Assembly (NCBI GenBank): GCA_038043465.1
Contig: JBBTBX010000012.1
Location: 1-19,489 of the forward strand
Source of the DNA: SXRF01 sp038043465
GTDB taxonomy: Bacteria; Pseudomonadota; Alphaproteobacteria; Rickettsiales; SXRF01
Direction: 5' to 3'
DNA length: 19,489 nt
The notes under the pieces were generated by a model, which searched no databases, was not told the DNA's origin, and saw only the letters and a list, made by a program, of their open reading frames with translations. Below, one piece after another: positions 1 to 7,670 of this stretch. Both the position numbers and the translations under genes were made by a program. Position 1 is the first letter of the stretch. Each line of letters opens with the position of its first letter.

Positions 1-55
1 TAGGGATTAGGCATTAGGGATTAGGCATTAGGGATTAGGCATTAGGGATTAGGGA
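1..55. repeat. Tandem heptamer array, TAGGGAT/TAGGCAT alternating
   Basis: Seven full 7-bp units alternate between TAGGGAT and TAGGCAT, so the higher-order unit is 14 bp, and a partial unit ends two bases before the rsmH ATG. The array runs off the left edge, so its full length and any inverted partner cannot be seen. The purine-rich AGGG at 44-47 lies about nine bases before the ATG and could act as the ribosome binding site, in which case the repeat would supply the translation signal for rsmH. The same family recurs at 9242-9275, 11104-11148, 17469-17502 and, inverted, at 11257-11289 and 17590-17617. Confidence 0.9.
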
Positions 56-56
56 A

Positions 57-1223
57 ATGAAGAATTTAGGAATTGAAGAATTGGAGAAAGTTGAAGTGAG
101 CGGAAAAAGATCCCACGCTCCTGTCATGCTGCCGGAAATGCTGGAATGGTTATCGCCGAAAGATGGCGGGATTTATGTTGACGGGACGTTTGGCGCGGGA
201 GGATATAGCCGTGCGCTTTTACAAGCGGCAAACTGTAATGTTTATGCGATTGACCGCGATCCCAGCACTAAAAAATTTGCTGAAAATCTGGTTGAAGAAT
301 TTCCAAACCGCTTTGTGTGGATACTGGGAAATTTTGCTGATATGTGCAGCTTGCTTGCCAGCCGTGGAGTGACTTCAGTTGATGGGATTGTTCTCGATTT
401 AGGCGTGTCTTCGATGCAGCTTGATATAGCGCAGCGCGGGTTTTCTTTCCGCAGTGATGGTGCGCTGGATATGCGGATGTCGGAAGAAGGGATGAATGCT
501 GCGGATGTGGTGAATAATGCCGATGAATCCGAGCTTGCCGATATTTTTTATTATTACGGTGAAGAAAAAGCAGCCCGCAAAATTGCCCGCGCAATAGTTG
601 CAGCACGGGCTATAGAGCCTATCACGCGCACGGTGCAGCTTGCAGAAATTATCCGCGCTGCGATGCCTGGAAAACCTGGAAAAATTCATCCGGCAACGCG
701 TAGTTTTCAGGCGTTGCGTATTTACGTAAATAAAGAATTTGATGCCATCGAGTCTGGTCTTGCTGCTTCCGAGAAATTGCTCGGAAAGGGCGGAAGGCTG
801 GTGGTTGTGAGCTTCCATTCGCTGGAAGATCGCATTGTCAAACGTTTTACCCACTCCCGTTGTGGTAAGCTTGGGGAGCATTCACGGCATTTGCCAGAAG
901 TTATTTCTGGAAAAACAGTCGCGGATGCTCCCGCTTTTTTTCTGGCAAAGCCGGAGAAATTGAAAGCAGGGAGCAAAGAATTAGAAGTTAATCCGCGCAG
1001 CCGTAGCGCGACTATGCGGATGATGACTCGTAGTAAGGATTCGGGATTCGGGGTTCGGGGGTCAGGAGATGATGCCTCTCACAATAATATATCTACCCCC
1101 CTCCCTAACCCTCCCCCGCAAGGGGGGAGGGAAAACAAGGATTCTCCTCCCCTGCAAGGGGGGAGGGAATTTAAGGATGCACCGCAAGGGGAGAGTGGAT
1201 TTAAGAAAGAGGTCGGGTTATGA
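57..1223 (+). CDS. rsmH: 16S rRNA (cytosine(1402)-N(4))-methyltransferase RsmH (MraW)
   Basis: RsmH methylates N4 of C1402 in 16S rRNA using S-adenosylmethionine and is normally near the start of the dcw cluster. The family opening HAPVMLPEML is at residues 20-29, the SAM-binding motif DGTFGAGG at 42-49, AIDRDP at 64-69 and DLGVSS at 114-119. The conserved HPATRSFQALRIYVNKE and SFHSLEDRIVKRF blocks follow. The family normally ends soon after NPRSRSATMR. Here about 60 more residues (roughly 327-388) are encoded by a heptamer array and two or three copies of a GC-rich hairpin repeat, giving a low-complexity tail containing PLPNPPPQGGRE and PPLQGGRE. The catalytic core looks intact and the tail is probably dispensable. 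The ATG at 57 leaves 19 residues before the conserved His, and the only ribosome binding site candidate is the upstream repeat. The stop overlaps the ftsL start by 4 bp (ATGA). Confidence 0.97.
   Translation: MKNLGIEELEKVEVSGKRSHAPVMLPEMLEWLSPKDGGIYVDGTFGAGGYSRALLQAANCNVYAIDRDPSTKKFAENLVEEFPNRFVWILGNFADMCSLLASRGVTSVDGIVLDLGVSSMQLDIAQRGFSFRSDGALDMRMSEEGMNAADVVNNADESELADIFYYYGEEKAARKIARAIVAARAIEPITRTVQLAEIIRAAMPGKPGKIHPATRSFQALRIYVNKEFDAIESGLAASEKLLGKGGRLVVVSFHSLEDRIVKRFTHSRCGKLGEHSRHLPEVISGKTVADAPAFFLAKPEKLKAGSKELEVNPRSRSATMRMMTRSKDSGFGVRGSGDDASHNNISTPLPNPPPQGGRENKDSPPLQGGREFKDAPQGESGFKKEVGL
1037..1064. repeat. GGATTCG heptamer array inside the 3' end of rsmH
   Basis: Four consecutive 7-bp units (GGATTCG, GGATTCG, GGGTTCG, GGGGTCA) begin just after the last conserved rsmH codons. 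Translated in the rsmH frame they give DSGFGVRGSG. The same unit, in the same reading frame, occurs four times in murD at 18052-18079 as DSGFGIRDSG. Confidence 0.85.
1096..1198. repeat. GC-rich hairpin repeat, one full and two partial copies, in rsmH
   Basis: The full copy at 1096-1133 has CCCTCCCCC (1109-1117) pairing with GGGGGAGGG (1123-1131) around a GCAAG loop. A second copy at about 1144-1168 lacks the left part, and a third remnant (CCGCAAGGGGAGAG) lies at about 1182-1195. The first copy is identical over 38 bases to 16926-16963 inside murD and is read in the same frame, encoding PLPNPPPQGGRE in both proteins. A diverged copy lies at 9733-9769 before fliX. Confidence 0.85.
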
Positions 1224-1579
1224 ACCGGATTACATTTGCCGCCATATGGGTCAGTGTTATTGTTGTTGCATCATTCATGCTGTACCGCGTTAAGTATGAA
1301 GTGCAGGCACTCAAAGCCCAGATCGTGCAGGTTTCGCTGGAGATGGAACAGGAGAGGGAGTTGCTGCATGTGGAAGCGGCAGAATGGTCGTATTTAACTC
1401 GTCCTGATAATTTGGAAAAAATGGCGGATAAATATCTCGGTGGTAAAAGCGTTACGGTGGAGCAGGTGGCGGAAGTTGCTGCCATAGCTTTTCCGGAACA
1501 ATCTGTGGCATCTGTTGATACGAATTCTGACACGCGCACTGTGCCTGCATCTTATCGCAATAGCTATGCGCACAGGTGA
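1220..1579 (+). CDS. ftsL: Cell division protein FtsL
   Basis: This is a 119-residue bitopic inner-membrane protein with a short cytoplasmic N-terminus, one membrane segment at about residues 4-22 (FAAIWVSVIVVASFMLY), then a periplasmic coiled coil (about 25-50). It ends with the motif AEWSYLTRPDNLEKMA, typical of alphaproteobacterial FtsL. FtsL works with FtsB and FtsQ in the divisome complex that activates FtsW and FtsI. Position between rsmH and ftsI is the canonical dcw place and strongly supports the call, since FtsL sequences are otherwise poorly conserved. The start codon overlaps the rsmH stop (ATGA) and the end overlaps the ftsI GTG start, so translation is probably coupled on both sides. 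The last 20 or so residues are hydrophilic and not conserved as far as I can tell. Confidence 0.9.
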   Translation: MNRITFAAIWVSVIVVASFMLYRVKYEVQALKAQIVQVSLEMEQERELLHVEAAEWSYLTRPDNLEKMADKYLGGKSVTVEQVAEVAAIAFPEQSVASVDTNSDTRTVPASYRNSYAHR

Positions 1580-3375
1580 GTAGTATTGTGCAGAAATCTA
1601 CCACAAAAATTATAATTAATGAAAGCACCGGAAAAAGAATTATTGAGCAAAGCCGTCTGCGGATGCTCTGTGTCGGGTTTTTCTTTGTGCTGTGTTTTGC
1701 CAGTATCAGCGTACGGATGGTGGAGGTGGCGGTTATAAAAAACCCGCAAGCACTTACAGTTACAATTTTTGATCCGGACAATGAAGGTGAAAGCGAACAG
1801 GTTGAGGTTAAAACTGAGGAATCACATTTGCAACGCGGTAATATCGTTGATAGGAATGGCGTGCTGCTGGCAACCAGCCTGATGACAGCATCGGTATATG
1901 CCAATCCTAAGGAAATTAGAAATGCGGCGGATGTGGCGCGCAAGATTTCCAAAATCCTCTCCATTGATGCAAAGACTTTGCTTAATCGTCTTAAAGGCAA
2001 GAAGTCGTTTGTCTGGATAAAGCGGAATTTGACACCGAAAGAGCAATATAAAGTTAATTCTCTGGGGATTCCCGGGCTATATTTCCAACCGGAAGAAAAG
2101 CGTGTGTATCCTTATGGCAATGTGCTTTCGCATATGCTGGGTTATGTTGGAGTTGATAATAAAGGGCTTGCCGGTATTGAGCGGCAATTTGACCGGAGGC
2201 TGCGCGAAACCACGCTTAATAATGAGCCGCTCACCCTTTCTGTTGATGCAAGATTGCAATCCATGTTGCGCAGCGAGATGGCTAACGCAGTTAGCGAATA
2301 TAACGCTATCGGCGCAACCGGAATTGTTATGGAAATTGATTCTGGTGAAATCTTATCTATGGTGTCGCTTCCGGATTTTGATCCGAATAAACCAGCAAAA
2401 GTGAGTGATGACAGCAAGTTCAATCGGGCGACACTTGGGCTTTATGAAATGGGTTCAACATTCAAAAGTTTCACCATGGCGGCGGGGTTGGAATATGGTG
2501 TGGTGAATATGAAAAGTGGTTATGATGCGACCAATTCATTTAAGGTTGCAACCTTTACCATAAGCGATTCGCACGGAAAAAAACGCTGGCTGACCGTGCC
2601 GGAGATTTATGCTTATTCATCGAATATCGGCACGGCAAAAATGGCACTTGATATTGGTGCGAAACAACAGAAAGAGTTCCTGAAAAAGATGGGTATGTTC
2701 AAGCCAATCGACATTGAAATTCCAGAAAAAGCCAACCCACAATTTCCACAGGAGTGGAAAGAAATAAATACTGTCACCATTTCTTACGGGCATGGAATTT
2801 CGGTTACGCCACTCCATCTGGTGCAGGGTATTGCAACGCTGGTTAATGGCGGAATGCATGAACGACTGACCTTGCTTAAAGACGGTAATAAGGGTAAGGA
2901 AGCAAAAGAGAGGGTTATCAGCGAACAGACCTCAAAAAATATTCGCAGGCTGATGCGGCTGGTGGTGGATCATGGGACTGGGGGAAAAGCGGATGTTGCC
3001 GGTTATCGCGTGGGCGGTAAGACCGGAACAGCGGAAAAAGTGCAGACTGGTGGTAGATATAATCCGGATGCAAAAATAGCTTCCTTTGTTTCGGTTTTTC
3101 CTGTTGACTCACCTAAATATCTGGTGCTGGTGATGATTGATGAGCCAAAAGGGGATAAATCAACATATGGTTTTGCTACGGGTGGTTGGATTGCAGCACC
3201 GGTGGTGGGCAGGGTGATTGCACGGATGGGGCCGATGATGGGTATCAAACCGCGCTATGATGTGCCAGAGGATGATGCGGAAAAATTCTGGGTGCATCGG
3301 GAAAAAGATGAAAAGGCAAAAGTGCAGGCAGCATATGCCAGTCTGTTTGTGGATAAGAAATATGTCAGTTACTAG
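1576..3375 (+). CDS. ftsI: Septal peptidoglycan D,D-transpeptidase FtsI (PBP3)
   Basis: Class B penicillin-binding protein that cross-links septal peptidoglycan. A cytoplasmic N-terminus of about 27 residues precedes one membrane segment (RMLCVGFFFVLCFASISVRM). The PBP dimerisation domain follows, with the RGNIVDRNGVLLA motif. The transpeptidase domain carries all three active-site motifs: STFK with nucleophile Ser294, SSN at 348-350 and KTGT at 482-485. The length of 599 residues is normal. The start is a GTG overlapping the ftsL stop by 4 bp; no other start nearby keeps this coupling. The C-terminal codons VSY and the TAG stop run into a heptamer repeat (3364-3397), so the last three residues may be repeat-derived. 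No repeat insertion is seen in the catalytic part, unlike the neighbouring mur genes. Confidence 0.97.
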   Translation: MSSIVQKSTTKIIINESTGKRIIEQSRLRMLCVGFFFVLCFASISVRMVEVAVIKNPQALTVTIFDPDNEGESEQVEVKTEESHLQRGNIVDRNGVLLATSLMTASVYANPKEIRNAADVARKISKILSIDAKTLLNRLKGKKSFVWIKRNLTPKEQYKVNSLGIPGLYFQPEEKRVYPYGNVLSHMLGYVGVDNKGLAGIERQFDRRLRETTLNNEPLTLSVDARLQSMLRSEMANAVSEYNAIGATGIVMEIDSGEILSMVSLPDFDPNKPAKVSDDSKFNRATLGLYEMGSTFKSFTMAAGLEYGVVNMKSGYDATNSFKVATFTISDSHGKKRWLTVPEIYAYSSNIGTAKMALDIGAKQQKEFLKKMGMFKPIDIEIPEKANPQFPQEWKEINTVTISYGHGISVTPLHLVQGIATLVNGGMHERLTLLKDGNKGKEAKERVISEQTSKNIRRLMRLVVDHGTGGKADVAGYRVGGKTGTAEKVQTGGRYNPDAKIASFVSVFPVDSPKYLVLVMIDEPKGDKSTYGFATGGWIAAPVVGRVIARMGPMMGIKPRYDVPEDDAEKFWVHREKDEKAKVQAAYASLFVDKKYVSY

Positions 3376-3397
3376 TTACTGGTTGCTAGTTACTAGG
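3364..3397. repeat. Heptamer array across the ftsI stop codon
   Basis: Five units with 7-bp spacing (GTCAGTT, ACTAGTT, ACTGGTT, GCTAGTT, ACTAGG) cover the last codons of ftsI, its TAG stop, and most of the 35-bp gap to murE. Units are more diverged than in the other arrays. The murE ribosome binding site (AAGGG near 3402) lies just downstream. Confidence 0.7.
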
Positions 3398-3410
3398 AAT
3401 TAAGGGTGTT

Positions 3411-4925
3411 ATGAAATTTGCTGCCAAGAAATTATATGCCAAGAAATTTGCTGATTTAGTAAAAGCAATTCCAGAAATAAGTTCTGTGCCGGATGCGCTG
3501 GTAAATGTGGAGATTACCGGCATTACGTCTGACTCAACTAAGGTTAAATCTGGATTTGTGTTTGTTGCTCTTAAAGGCGAAAAAACTGATGGCGCGAAAT
3601 TTATTCCGCAGGCTTTGCAGAATGGGGCGGCAGTAGTTGTTCAGGGGGCGGAGGTCGGAGGTCAGGATTCAGGGATAGCAGTAAGAGTGGATAACCCACG
3701 ACTAGTGCTGGCGAAAATGGCAGCGGCTTTTTATGGGCGGCAGCCGGAAAATATCGTGGCAGTTACCGGTACTGACGGCAAAACTTCCACGGCTGATTTT
3801 TTCCGGCAATTTATGTTTCTTGCTGATGAGAAAGTGGCTTCGGTGGGGACTATAGGAATTCAGGGGACAGGATTCAGGATTCAGGATTCAGGGGCGACAC
3901 TTACCACGCCTGACAGTGTGGAATTACATAGGATTTTTGCGGAATTGGCAGATGGTGGAGTGGGTTATTTGGCGATGGAAGCATCGAGCCACGGGCTTTC
4001 GCAATATCGCCTTGATGGGGTGAAATTGAAAGCTGCGGCATTTACCAATATCGCCCGCGACCATCTCGATTATCACAAAACCGAGGAGGAATATTTTCGA
4101 GCGAAATCACGTTTGTTTGGTGAGTTATTACCGGAGGGCGCAACTGCTGTTCTAAGTCAGGATGATAAACGCTTTCCTGAACTCGTGGCAATTTGCAAGA
4201 AGCGTAGTCACAGGATCATTGGCTTTGGCAGGAAGGGCAGCGAATTTACTCTTGAATCCATCACTCCAAGCGGGCATGGACAGCATGTTAAACTTAACCT
4301 GTTTGGCAAAAAATATGAGGTGGAGATTCCATTAGTTGGTGAGTTTCAGGTGATGAATATTCTGGCGGCACTCGGGCTGGTGGTTGGTGTGGGTGGTGAT
4401 ATTGAAAAGACACTTGCCAATATCTCCAAATTAAAAGGTGTCTCAGGGCGGTTGGAACTGGTAGTGACTAGTAAAAATGGTGCGACGGTTTTTATTGATT
4501 TCGCACATACGCCGATGGCACTGGAAAATATTTTGCGGACTTTGCGCCCGCATACGAAAAATAAACTTTCTGTGGTGTTTGGCTGCGGTGGTGACCGTGA
4601 TGCTGGCAAGCGACCGCTTATGGGAAAAGCAGCGAGTGAGCTTGCCGATTTTGTGATTGTTACCGATGATAATCCGCGCAGTGAAAATCCGGCTGCTATC
4701 CGCGCTGCGGTGCTGGCAGGTTGTGCGGACAAAGAATCATGCGTGGAAGTTTCTGACAGGAGAATGGCTATTAAGTCGGCGATGGAAAAACTGGGCGCGG
4801 GTGATGTGTTGGTGATTGCCGGTAAGGGACATGAGAAGGTGCAGATTATTGGCAGCGAGCATCTGCCATTTGATGACGCGCAGGTGGCGCAGGAAGTGGC
4901 TTCTGAACTGGGTATCAAACTATGA
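3411..4925 (+). CDS. murE: UDP-MurNAc-L-Ala-D-Glu:meso-diaminopimelate ligase MurE
   Basis: Cytoplasmic ATP-dependent ligase that adds the third residue of the peptidoglycan stem peptide. The nucleotide-binding motif GTDGKTS is at residues 120-126, MEASSHG at 189-195, and NIARDHLDYH at 213-222. The expected carbamylated lysine is in AKSRLF (Lys232). DNPR at 420-423 is the motif associated with meso-diaminopimelate rather than lysine selection. Two stretches break the usual family sequence and correspond exactly to heptamer repeats in the DNA: about residues 77-89 (EVGGQDSGI) in the N-terminal domain and about 150-162 (QGTGFRIQDSG), just before the conserved LTTPD. Both are in frame and leave the active-site motifs intact. 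An ATG start follows AAGGG. The end overlaps murF by 4 bp. Confidence 0.97.
   Translation: MKFAAKKLYAKKFADLVKAIPEISSVPDALVNVEITGITSDSTKVKSGFVFVALKGEKTDGAKFIPQALQNGAAVVVQGAEVGGQDSGIAVRVDNPRLVLAKMAAAFYGRQPENIVAVTGTDGKTSTADFFRQFMFLADEKVASVGTIGIQGTGFRIQDSGATLTTPDSVELHRIFAELADGGVGYLAMEASSHGLSQYRLDGVKLKAAAFTNIARDHLDYHKTEEEYFRAKSRLFGELLPEGATAVLSQDDKRFPELVAICKKRSHRIIGFGRKGSEFTLESITPSGHGQHVKLNLFGKKYEVEIPLVGEFQVMNILAALGLVVGVGGDIEKTLANISKLKGVSGRLELVVTSKNGATVFIDFAHTPMALENILRTLRPHTKNKLSVVFGCGGDRDAGKRPLMGKAASELADFVIVTDDNPRSENPAAIRAAVLAGCADKESCVEVSDRRMAIKSAMEKLGAGDVLVIAGKGHEKVQIIGSEHLPFDDAQVAQEVASELGIKL
3641..3676. repeat. Heptamer array inside murE (first)
   Basis: Units CGGAGGT, CGGAGGT, CAGGATT, CAGGGAT follow one another at 3649-3676, with a further TCAGGGG just before. 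They are in frame and encode the glycine-rich EVGGQDSGI stretch of MurE. Similar CGGAGGT units occur inside murF at 5541-5592. Confidence 0.75.
3854..3894. repeat. AGGATTC heptamer array inside murE (second)
   Basis: Three perfect AGGATTC units (3869-3889) are flanked by degenerate ones (AGGAATT, CAGGGGA and AGGGG). The array is in frame and encodes IQGTGFRIQDSG, between the conserved GTIG and the conserved LTTPD of MurE, where the family normally has a short variable loop. Confidence 0.8.
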
Positions 4926-6364
4926 GCGCGTTATGGGCAGTGGCGGATTTGGTGAAGGCAACCGGAGGAGTTGCTAATGGCGAGTGGTGTGCGTGGCGGG
5001 TGGAAATTGACAGTCGCAAAGTGCAGGCTGGTGACGTTTATGTTGCCCTGCACGGTGAAAGATTTGACGGGCATGATTTTGTCGCAGACGCTTTTTCCCG
5101 GGGCGCGATTGCCGCTATTGTTGAGCGCGAGCTTCCTATTTCCGGCAATCAGTTGGTAGTTGCGGATTGCTATAAAGCTCTTGATGATTTAGCAAAATAT
5201 AACCGGGCGCGTAGCCGTGCAAAAGTTGTTGGCATAACTGGCAGCGTCGGCAAAACCACCACTAAGGAAATGCTGAAACTGGCACTTGGTGTGCATGGAA
5301 AAACTTATGCTACCAGCGGAAATTATAATAACCATATCGGCACGCCGCTCAACCTTGCCAATTTGCCGCTTGACGCTGAGTTCGCAGTGTTTGAAATGGG
5401 CATGAACCATGCTGGGGAAATCGCACATCTCACTAAAATGGTGCGCCCGCATATCGCGCTGATTAGTTGCGTGGAGGCGGTGCATCTGGAATATTTTTCT
5501 TCGGTAGAGGAAATTGCAAAAGCCAAGGCGGAGATTTTTGAGGGGTTGGAAGTCGGGGAGCAGAGGGCGGAGGTTGGAGGTCAGGGAGTAGGTATTGCCA
5601 TTATAAATGCTGATCAACCATATTTTAGCGATGTTCAAAACAAAATAACTTTTGGGCTGAGTGAAAGCGCGGACTGTCGGTTGTTATTTTATAAACCTGT
5701 TATTGATGGATGTGAGGTTTCGGCGTCATTGCGAGGAGCGATAAGCGACGTGGCAATCCAGCCTGGATCGCCACGCTTCGCTCGCGATGACGAAGATATA
5801 AAAATCGATTATAAAATTGCGGCGATGGGCAGGCATGTAGCGGTTATTTCATTGTCGGTGCTGGCGGTGGTGAAGGCACTTGCTTTAGACGTGAAAAAAT
5901 CGGCAAATGAACTTGCAAAATTTGCGGAAGTAGAAGGGCGGGGCAGGGTAGAAAAAATAAAGTTTTCTGATGTAAATATTCTGCTGATTAATGATAGCTA
6001 TAACGCCAGTCCGGCGAGTATGCGCGCGGCATTTGCAAAAGCAGGCGAGGTGTGGCAGGCGCAGGGGGAAAAAGGACGTAAAATTGCAATGCTTGGTGAT
6101 ATGCTGGAACTGGGGAAAGACGCAGCCACACTGCATTCCTGCCTTGCAGAAAATTTAATTCAGCAAGGGTTTGACAAAGTTTATACGGCAGGTAGCTTAA
6201 TGAAAAATCTGCATGATGCATTGCCGGAAAAAATGCGTGGCGGACATGTCGAAAAAAGTGCGGATTTGCTCGGTATTATTAAGTTGCAAAATGATGATGT
6301 GGTGCTGATAAAAGGGTCGCATGGAAGTAAGATGTATGAGGTGGCAAGTAAATTGAGGGAATAA
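4922..6364 (+). CDS. murF: UDP-MurNAc-tripeptide--D-alanyl-D-alanine ligase MurF
   Basis: Cytoplasmic ATP-dependent ligase that adds D-Ala-D-Ala, finishing the UDP-MurNAc-pentapeptide. The ATP-binding motif GSVGKTTT is at residues 107-114, followed by NYNNHIGTPLNL (134-145), FEMGMNHAGEIAHL (157-170) and AKAEIF with the expected carbamylated Lys202. NDSYNASPASMRAA and GDMLELG appear in the C-terminal half. The protein carries two repeat-derived inserts: about residues 208-225, a heptamer array between EIFEGL and AIINADQP, and residues 268-290, a 67-nt GTCAT palindrome between the central and C-terminal parts. Neither breaks the frame. The start codon overlaps the murE stop by 4 bp, giving likely translational coupling. 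The TAA stop is nine bases before the next GTCAT palindrome. Confidence 0.96.
   Translation: MSALWAVADLVKATGGVANGEWCAWRVEIDSRKVQAGDVYVALHGERFDGHDFVADAFSRGAIAAIVERELPISGNQLVVADCYKALDDLAKYNRARSRAKVVGITGSVGKTTTKEMLKLALGVHGKTYATSGNYNNHIGTPLNLANLPLDAEFAVFEMGMNHAGEIAHLTKMVRPHIALISCVEAVHLEYFSSVEEIAKAKAEIFEGLEVGEQRAEVGGQGVGIAIINADQPYFSDVQNKITFGLSESADCRLLFYKPVIDGCEVSASLRGAISDVAIQPGSPRFARDDEDIKIDYKIAAMGRHVAVISLSVLAVVKALALDVKKSANELAKFAEVEGRGRVEKIKFSDVNILLINDSYNASPASMRAAFAKAGEVWQAQGEKGRKIAMLGDMLELGKDAATLHSCLAENLIQQGFDKVYTAGSLMKNLHDALPEKMRGGHVEKSADLLGIIKLQNDDVVLIKGSHGSKMYEVASKLRE
5541..5592. repeat. Heptamer array inside murF
   Basis: About seven degenerate 7-bp units (GAGGGGT, TGGAAGT, CGGGGAG, CAGAGGG, CGGAGGT, TGGAGGT, CAGGGAG) run in phase and in frame. 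They encode the stretch LEVGEQRAEVGGQGVG, which replaces the short linker usually found between the AKAEIF and INAD motifs of MurF. Confidence 0.75.
5725..5791. repeat. GTCAT-type palindrome inserted in frame in murF
   Basis: Sixty-seven bases begin GTCATTGCGAG and end CTCGCGATGAC, which pair along 11 positions with one G-T wobble. The centre has ATCCAG next to CTGGAT, with GTGGC pairing with GCCAC outside it. The reading frame stays open across the whole element and adds residues 268-290 (SASLRGAISDVAIQ, then PGSPRFARDD). Ends and the internal ATCCAG resemble the intergenic elements at 6374, 11160 and 19317. A closely similar GTCATTGCGAG repeat is, from general knowledge, scattered in many alphaproteobacterial genomes. 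Confidence 0.85.
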
Positions 6365-6373
6365 GGTGGTGGT

Positions 6374-6458
6374 GTCATCCCCGATTTAATCGGGGATCTA
6401 GAAAAACAAATTTTGTCAGTATTTGTTGCCCTAGATCCCGCATCAAGTGCGGGATGAC
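6374..6458. repeat. GTCAT cloverleaf palindrome between murF and mraY
   Basis: An 85-nt element with outer stem GTCATCCC (6374-6381) pairing with GGGATGAC (6451-6458). Inside are three arms: CCCCGA/TCGGGG, GGATCTAG/CTAGATCC enclosing an AT-rich loop, and CCCGCA/TGCGGG. The last 30 bases are identical to 19371-19400. It occupies most of the 149-bp gap between murF and mraY and, if transcribed, would form a stable structured leader or processing site. There is no T-tract, so it is not an obvious intrinsic terminator. Confidence 0.85.
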
Positions 6459-6460
6459 AG

Positions 6461-6482
6461 CCTTTCCCGCAGGGGGAGAGGA
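6461..6482. repeat. Remnant of the GC-rich hairpin repeat
   Basis: The TTTCCCGCAGGGGGAGAGG stretch resembles the right half of the repeats at 1096-1133 and 9733-9769 and abuts the GTCAT palindrome. It is short and imperfect, so the assignment is tentative. The G-rich GGGGAG just downstream (6498-6503) is the likely mraY ribosome binding site region. Confidence 0.4.
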
Positions 6483-6513
6483 GAAAATATTAGTGATGGG
6501 GAGAAAATAAAGA

Positions 6514-7593
6514 ATGCTGTATAACCTGCTCGCTGAGCATGATTCGCTGTTTAATATTCTGCGCTATATAACTTTTCGCAGTGGCGGCGCGGTTTTTACC
6601 GCACTGGTGCTTACGCTGTTTATTGGCCCGAAAATTATCAGATGGTTAAAAGCCAAGCAGGCGGAAGGGCAGCCGATTCGCCTTGATGGGCCGGAGAGTC
6701 ATCTTGTCAGCAAAAAAGGCACGCCGACTATGGGTGGGCTGATGATTCTTATCTCGGTGACGGTTTCTACTTTGCTGTGGTCGGATCTCAAAAATCCATA
6801 TATGTGGATTGTGCTGTTTTCTATGCTGAGTTTTGGAATGGTGGGGTTTTTTGATGATTTTTTAAAACTCACCAAGCGCAACAGCAAAGGGCTTTCCTCG
6901 CGGAAAAAAATTATCGGGCAGGCAGTGTTTTCGCTGATTGCGGTGCTGTTGATTCAGGCGGTTGCTGCTCCACATCTTGCCAGCCATATTTCCGTGCCGT
7001 TTTTCAAACATATCCTGATTGATGCCGGAATGTTTTATATTCCTTTTGCCATGCTGGTGATGATTGGTGCGTCAAACGCGGTTAACCTGACTGATGGGCT
7101 GGACGGGCTTGCCATTGTTCCGATTATGATCGTTGCCGGATGCTTCGCGCTGATTTCCTATCTCATCGGGCGCACCGATTTTTCCAGCTACCTGCAACTG
7201 AATTTTGTGGTGGGAGCGGGCGAACTTGCTGTGTTCTGTTCGGCATTGGTTGGCGCGAGCCTTGGGTTTTTATGGTTCAATTCGCAGCCAGCAGAAGTGT
7301 TCATGGGGGATACTGGCAGCTTATCGCTCGGTGGCGCGCTGGGTGCTATAAGCGTTATTGCCAAACATGAATTCGTGCTGGCGATTATTGGCGGGTTGTT
7401 TGTGGTCGAGGCTTTGTCAGTTATTATTCAAGTGGTGTCGTTTAAAACCCGTGGCAAACGCGTATTTAAAATGGCACCGATCCACCATCATTTTGAAAAA
7501 ATCGGCTGGTCGGAATCAAAAGTTGTGACTCGCTTCTGGATTGTCGCTTGCGTGTTCGCGCTGATGGGATTGGCGACTTTGAAGATTCGGTAG
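6514..7593 (+). CDS. mraY: Phospho-N-acetylmuramoyl-pentapeptide-transferase MraY
   Basis: Polytopic inner-membrane enzyme that transfers phospho-MurNAc-pentapeptide from UDP to undecaprenyl phosphate, making lipid I. The sequence has the expected succession of about ten hydrophobic segments and all family landmarks: KKGTPTMGGL (67-76), the aspartate pair in GFFDDFLKL (Asp114, Asp115), NLTDGLDGLA (from residue 191), FMGDTGSLSLGG, and the C-terminal loop PIHHHFEK with His324-326. The length of 359 residues is standard and the C-terminus ends at the usual LKIR. The TAG stop forms the outer end of a large inverted heptamer repeat that separates mraY from the convergent degP. A repeat-filled 149-bp gap precedes it, so it may be less tightly coupled than the upstream genes. 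No repeat insertion is seen within the protein. Confidence 0.97.
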   Translation: MLYNLLAEHDSLFNILRYITFRSGGAVFTALVLTLFIGPKIIRWLKAKQAEGQPIRLDGPESHLVSKKGTPTMGGLMILISVTVSTLLWSDLKNPYMWIVLFSMLSFGMVGFFDDFLKLTKRNSKGLSSRKKIIGQAVFSLIAVLLIQAVAAPHLASHISVPFFKHILIDAGMFYIPFAMLVMIGASNAVNLTDGLDGLAIVPIMIVAGCFALISYLIGRTDFSSYLQLNFVVGAGELAVFCSALVGASLGFLWFNSQPAEVFMGDTGSLSLGGALGAISVIAKHEFVLAIIGGLFVVEALSVIIQVVSFKTRGKRVFKMAPIHHHFEKIGWSESKVVTRFWIVACVFALMGLATLKIR

Positions 7594-7670
7594 TTGTCAG
7601 TTGTCGGTGGTCAGCGGTCAGAAATTAGTTGGTTTTGCACTGAAAACTGACCGCTGACAACTGACAACTA
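7591..7670. repeat. Inverted heptamer array joining the mraY and degP stop codons
   Basis: The left arm (7591-7621) and the right arm (7647-7670) are exact reverse complements except that the left arm has one extra 7-bp unit, GGTGGTC. The loop is 25 bases. The outermost three bases on each side are the TAG stop codons of mraY (plus) and degP (minus), so the palindrome exactly spans the convergent intergenic gap. It could act as a bidirectional transcription barrier, but no T-tract follows either arm. Confidence 0.9.

Noticed and set aside
1..55. Telomere-like or G-quadruplex repeat
   Set aside because: TAGGGAT superficially resembles telomeric TTAGGG, but the step is 7 bp and GGG alternates with GGC; the location inside a bacterial gene cluster makes a telomere implausible, and four regular G-tracts are not present throughout.
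399..881. 160-codon minus-strand frame within rsmH
   Set aside because: It is antisense to the conserved methyltransferase core and shows no family resemblance or translation signals.
4346..4918. 190-codon open frame on the minus strand within murE
   Set aside because: It lies antisense to conserved MurE motifs, has no recognisable domain and no ribosome binding site; it is a shadow of codon bias.
7622..7670. Classical intrinsic terminator between mraY and degP
   Set aside because: The hairpin is strong but has a 25-base loop and no U-tract on either side, so I list it as a repeat and only suggest a barrier role.
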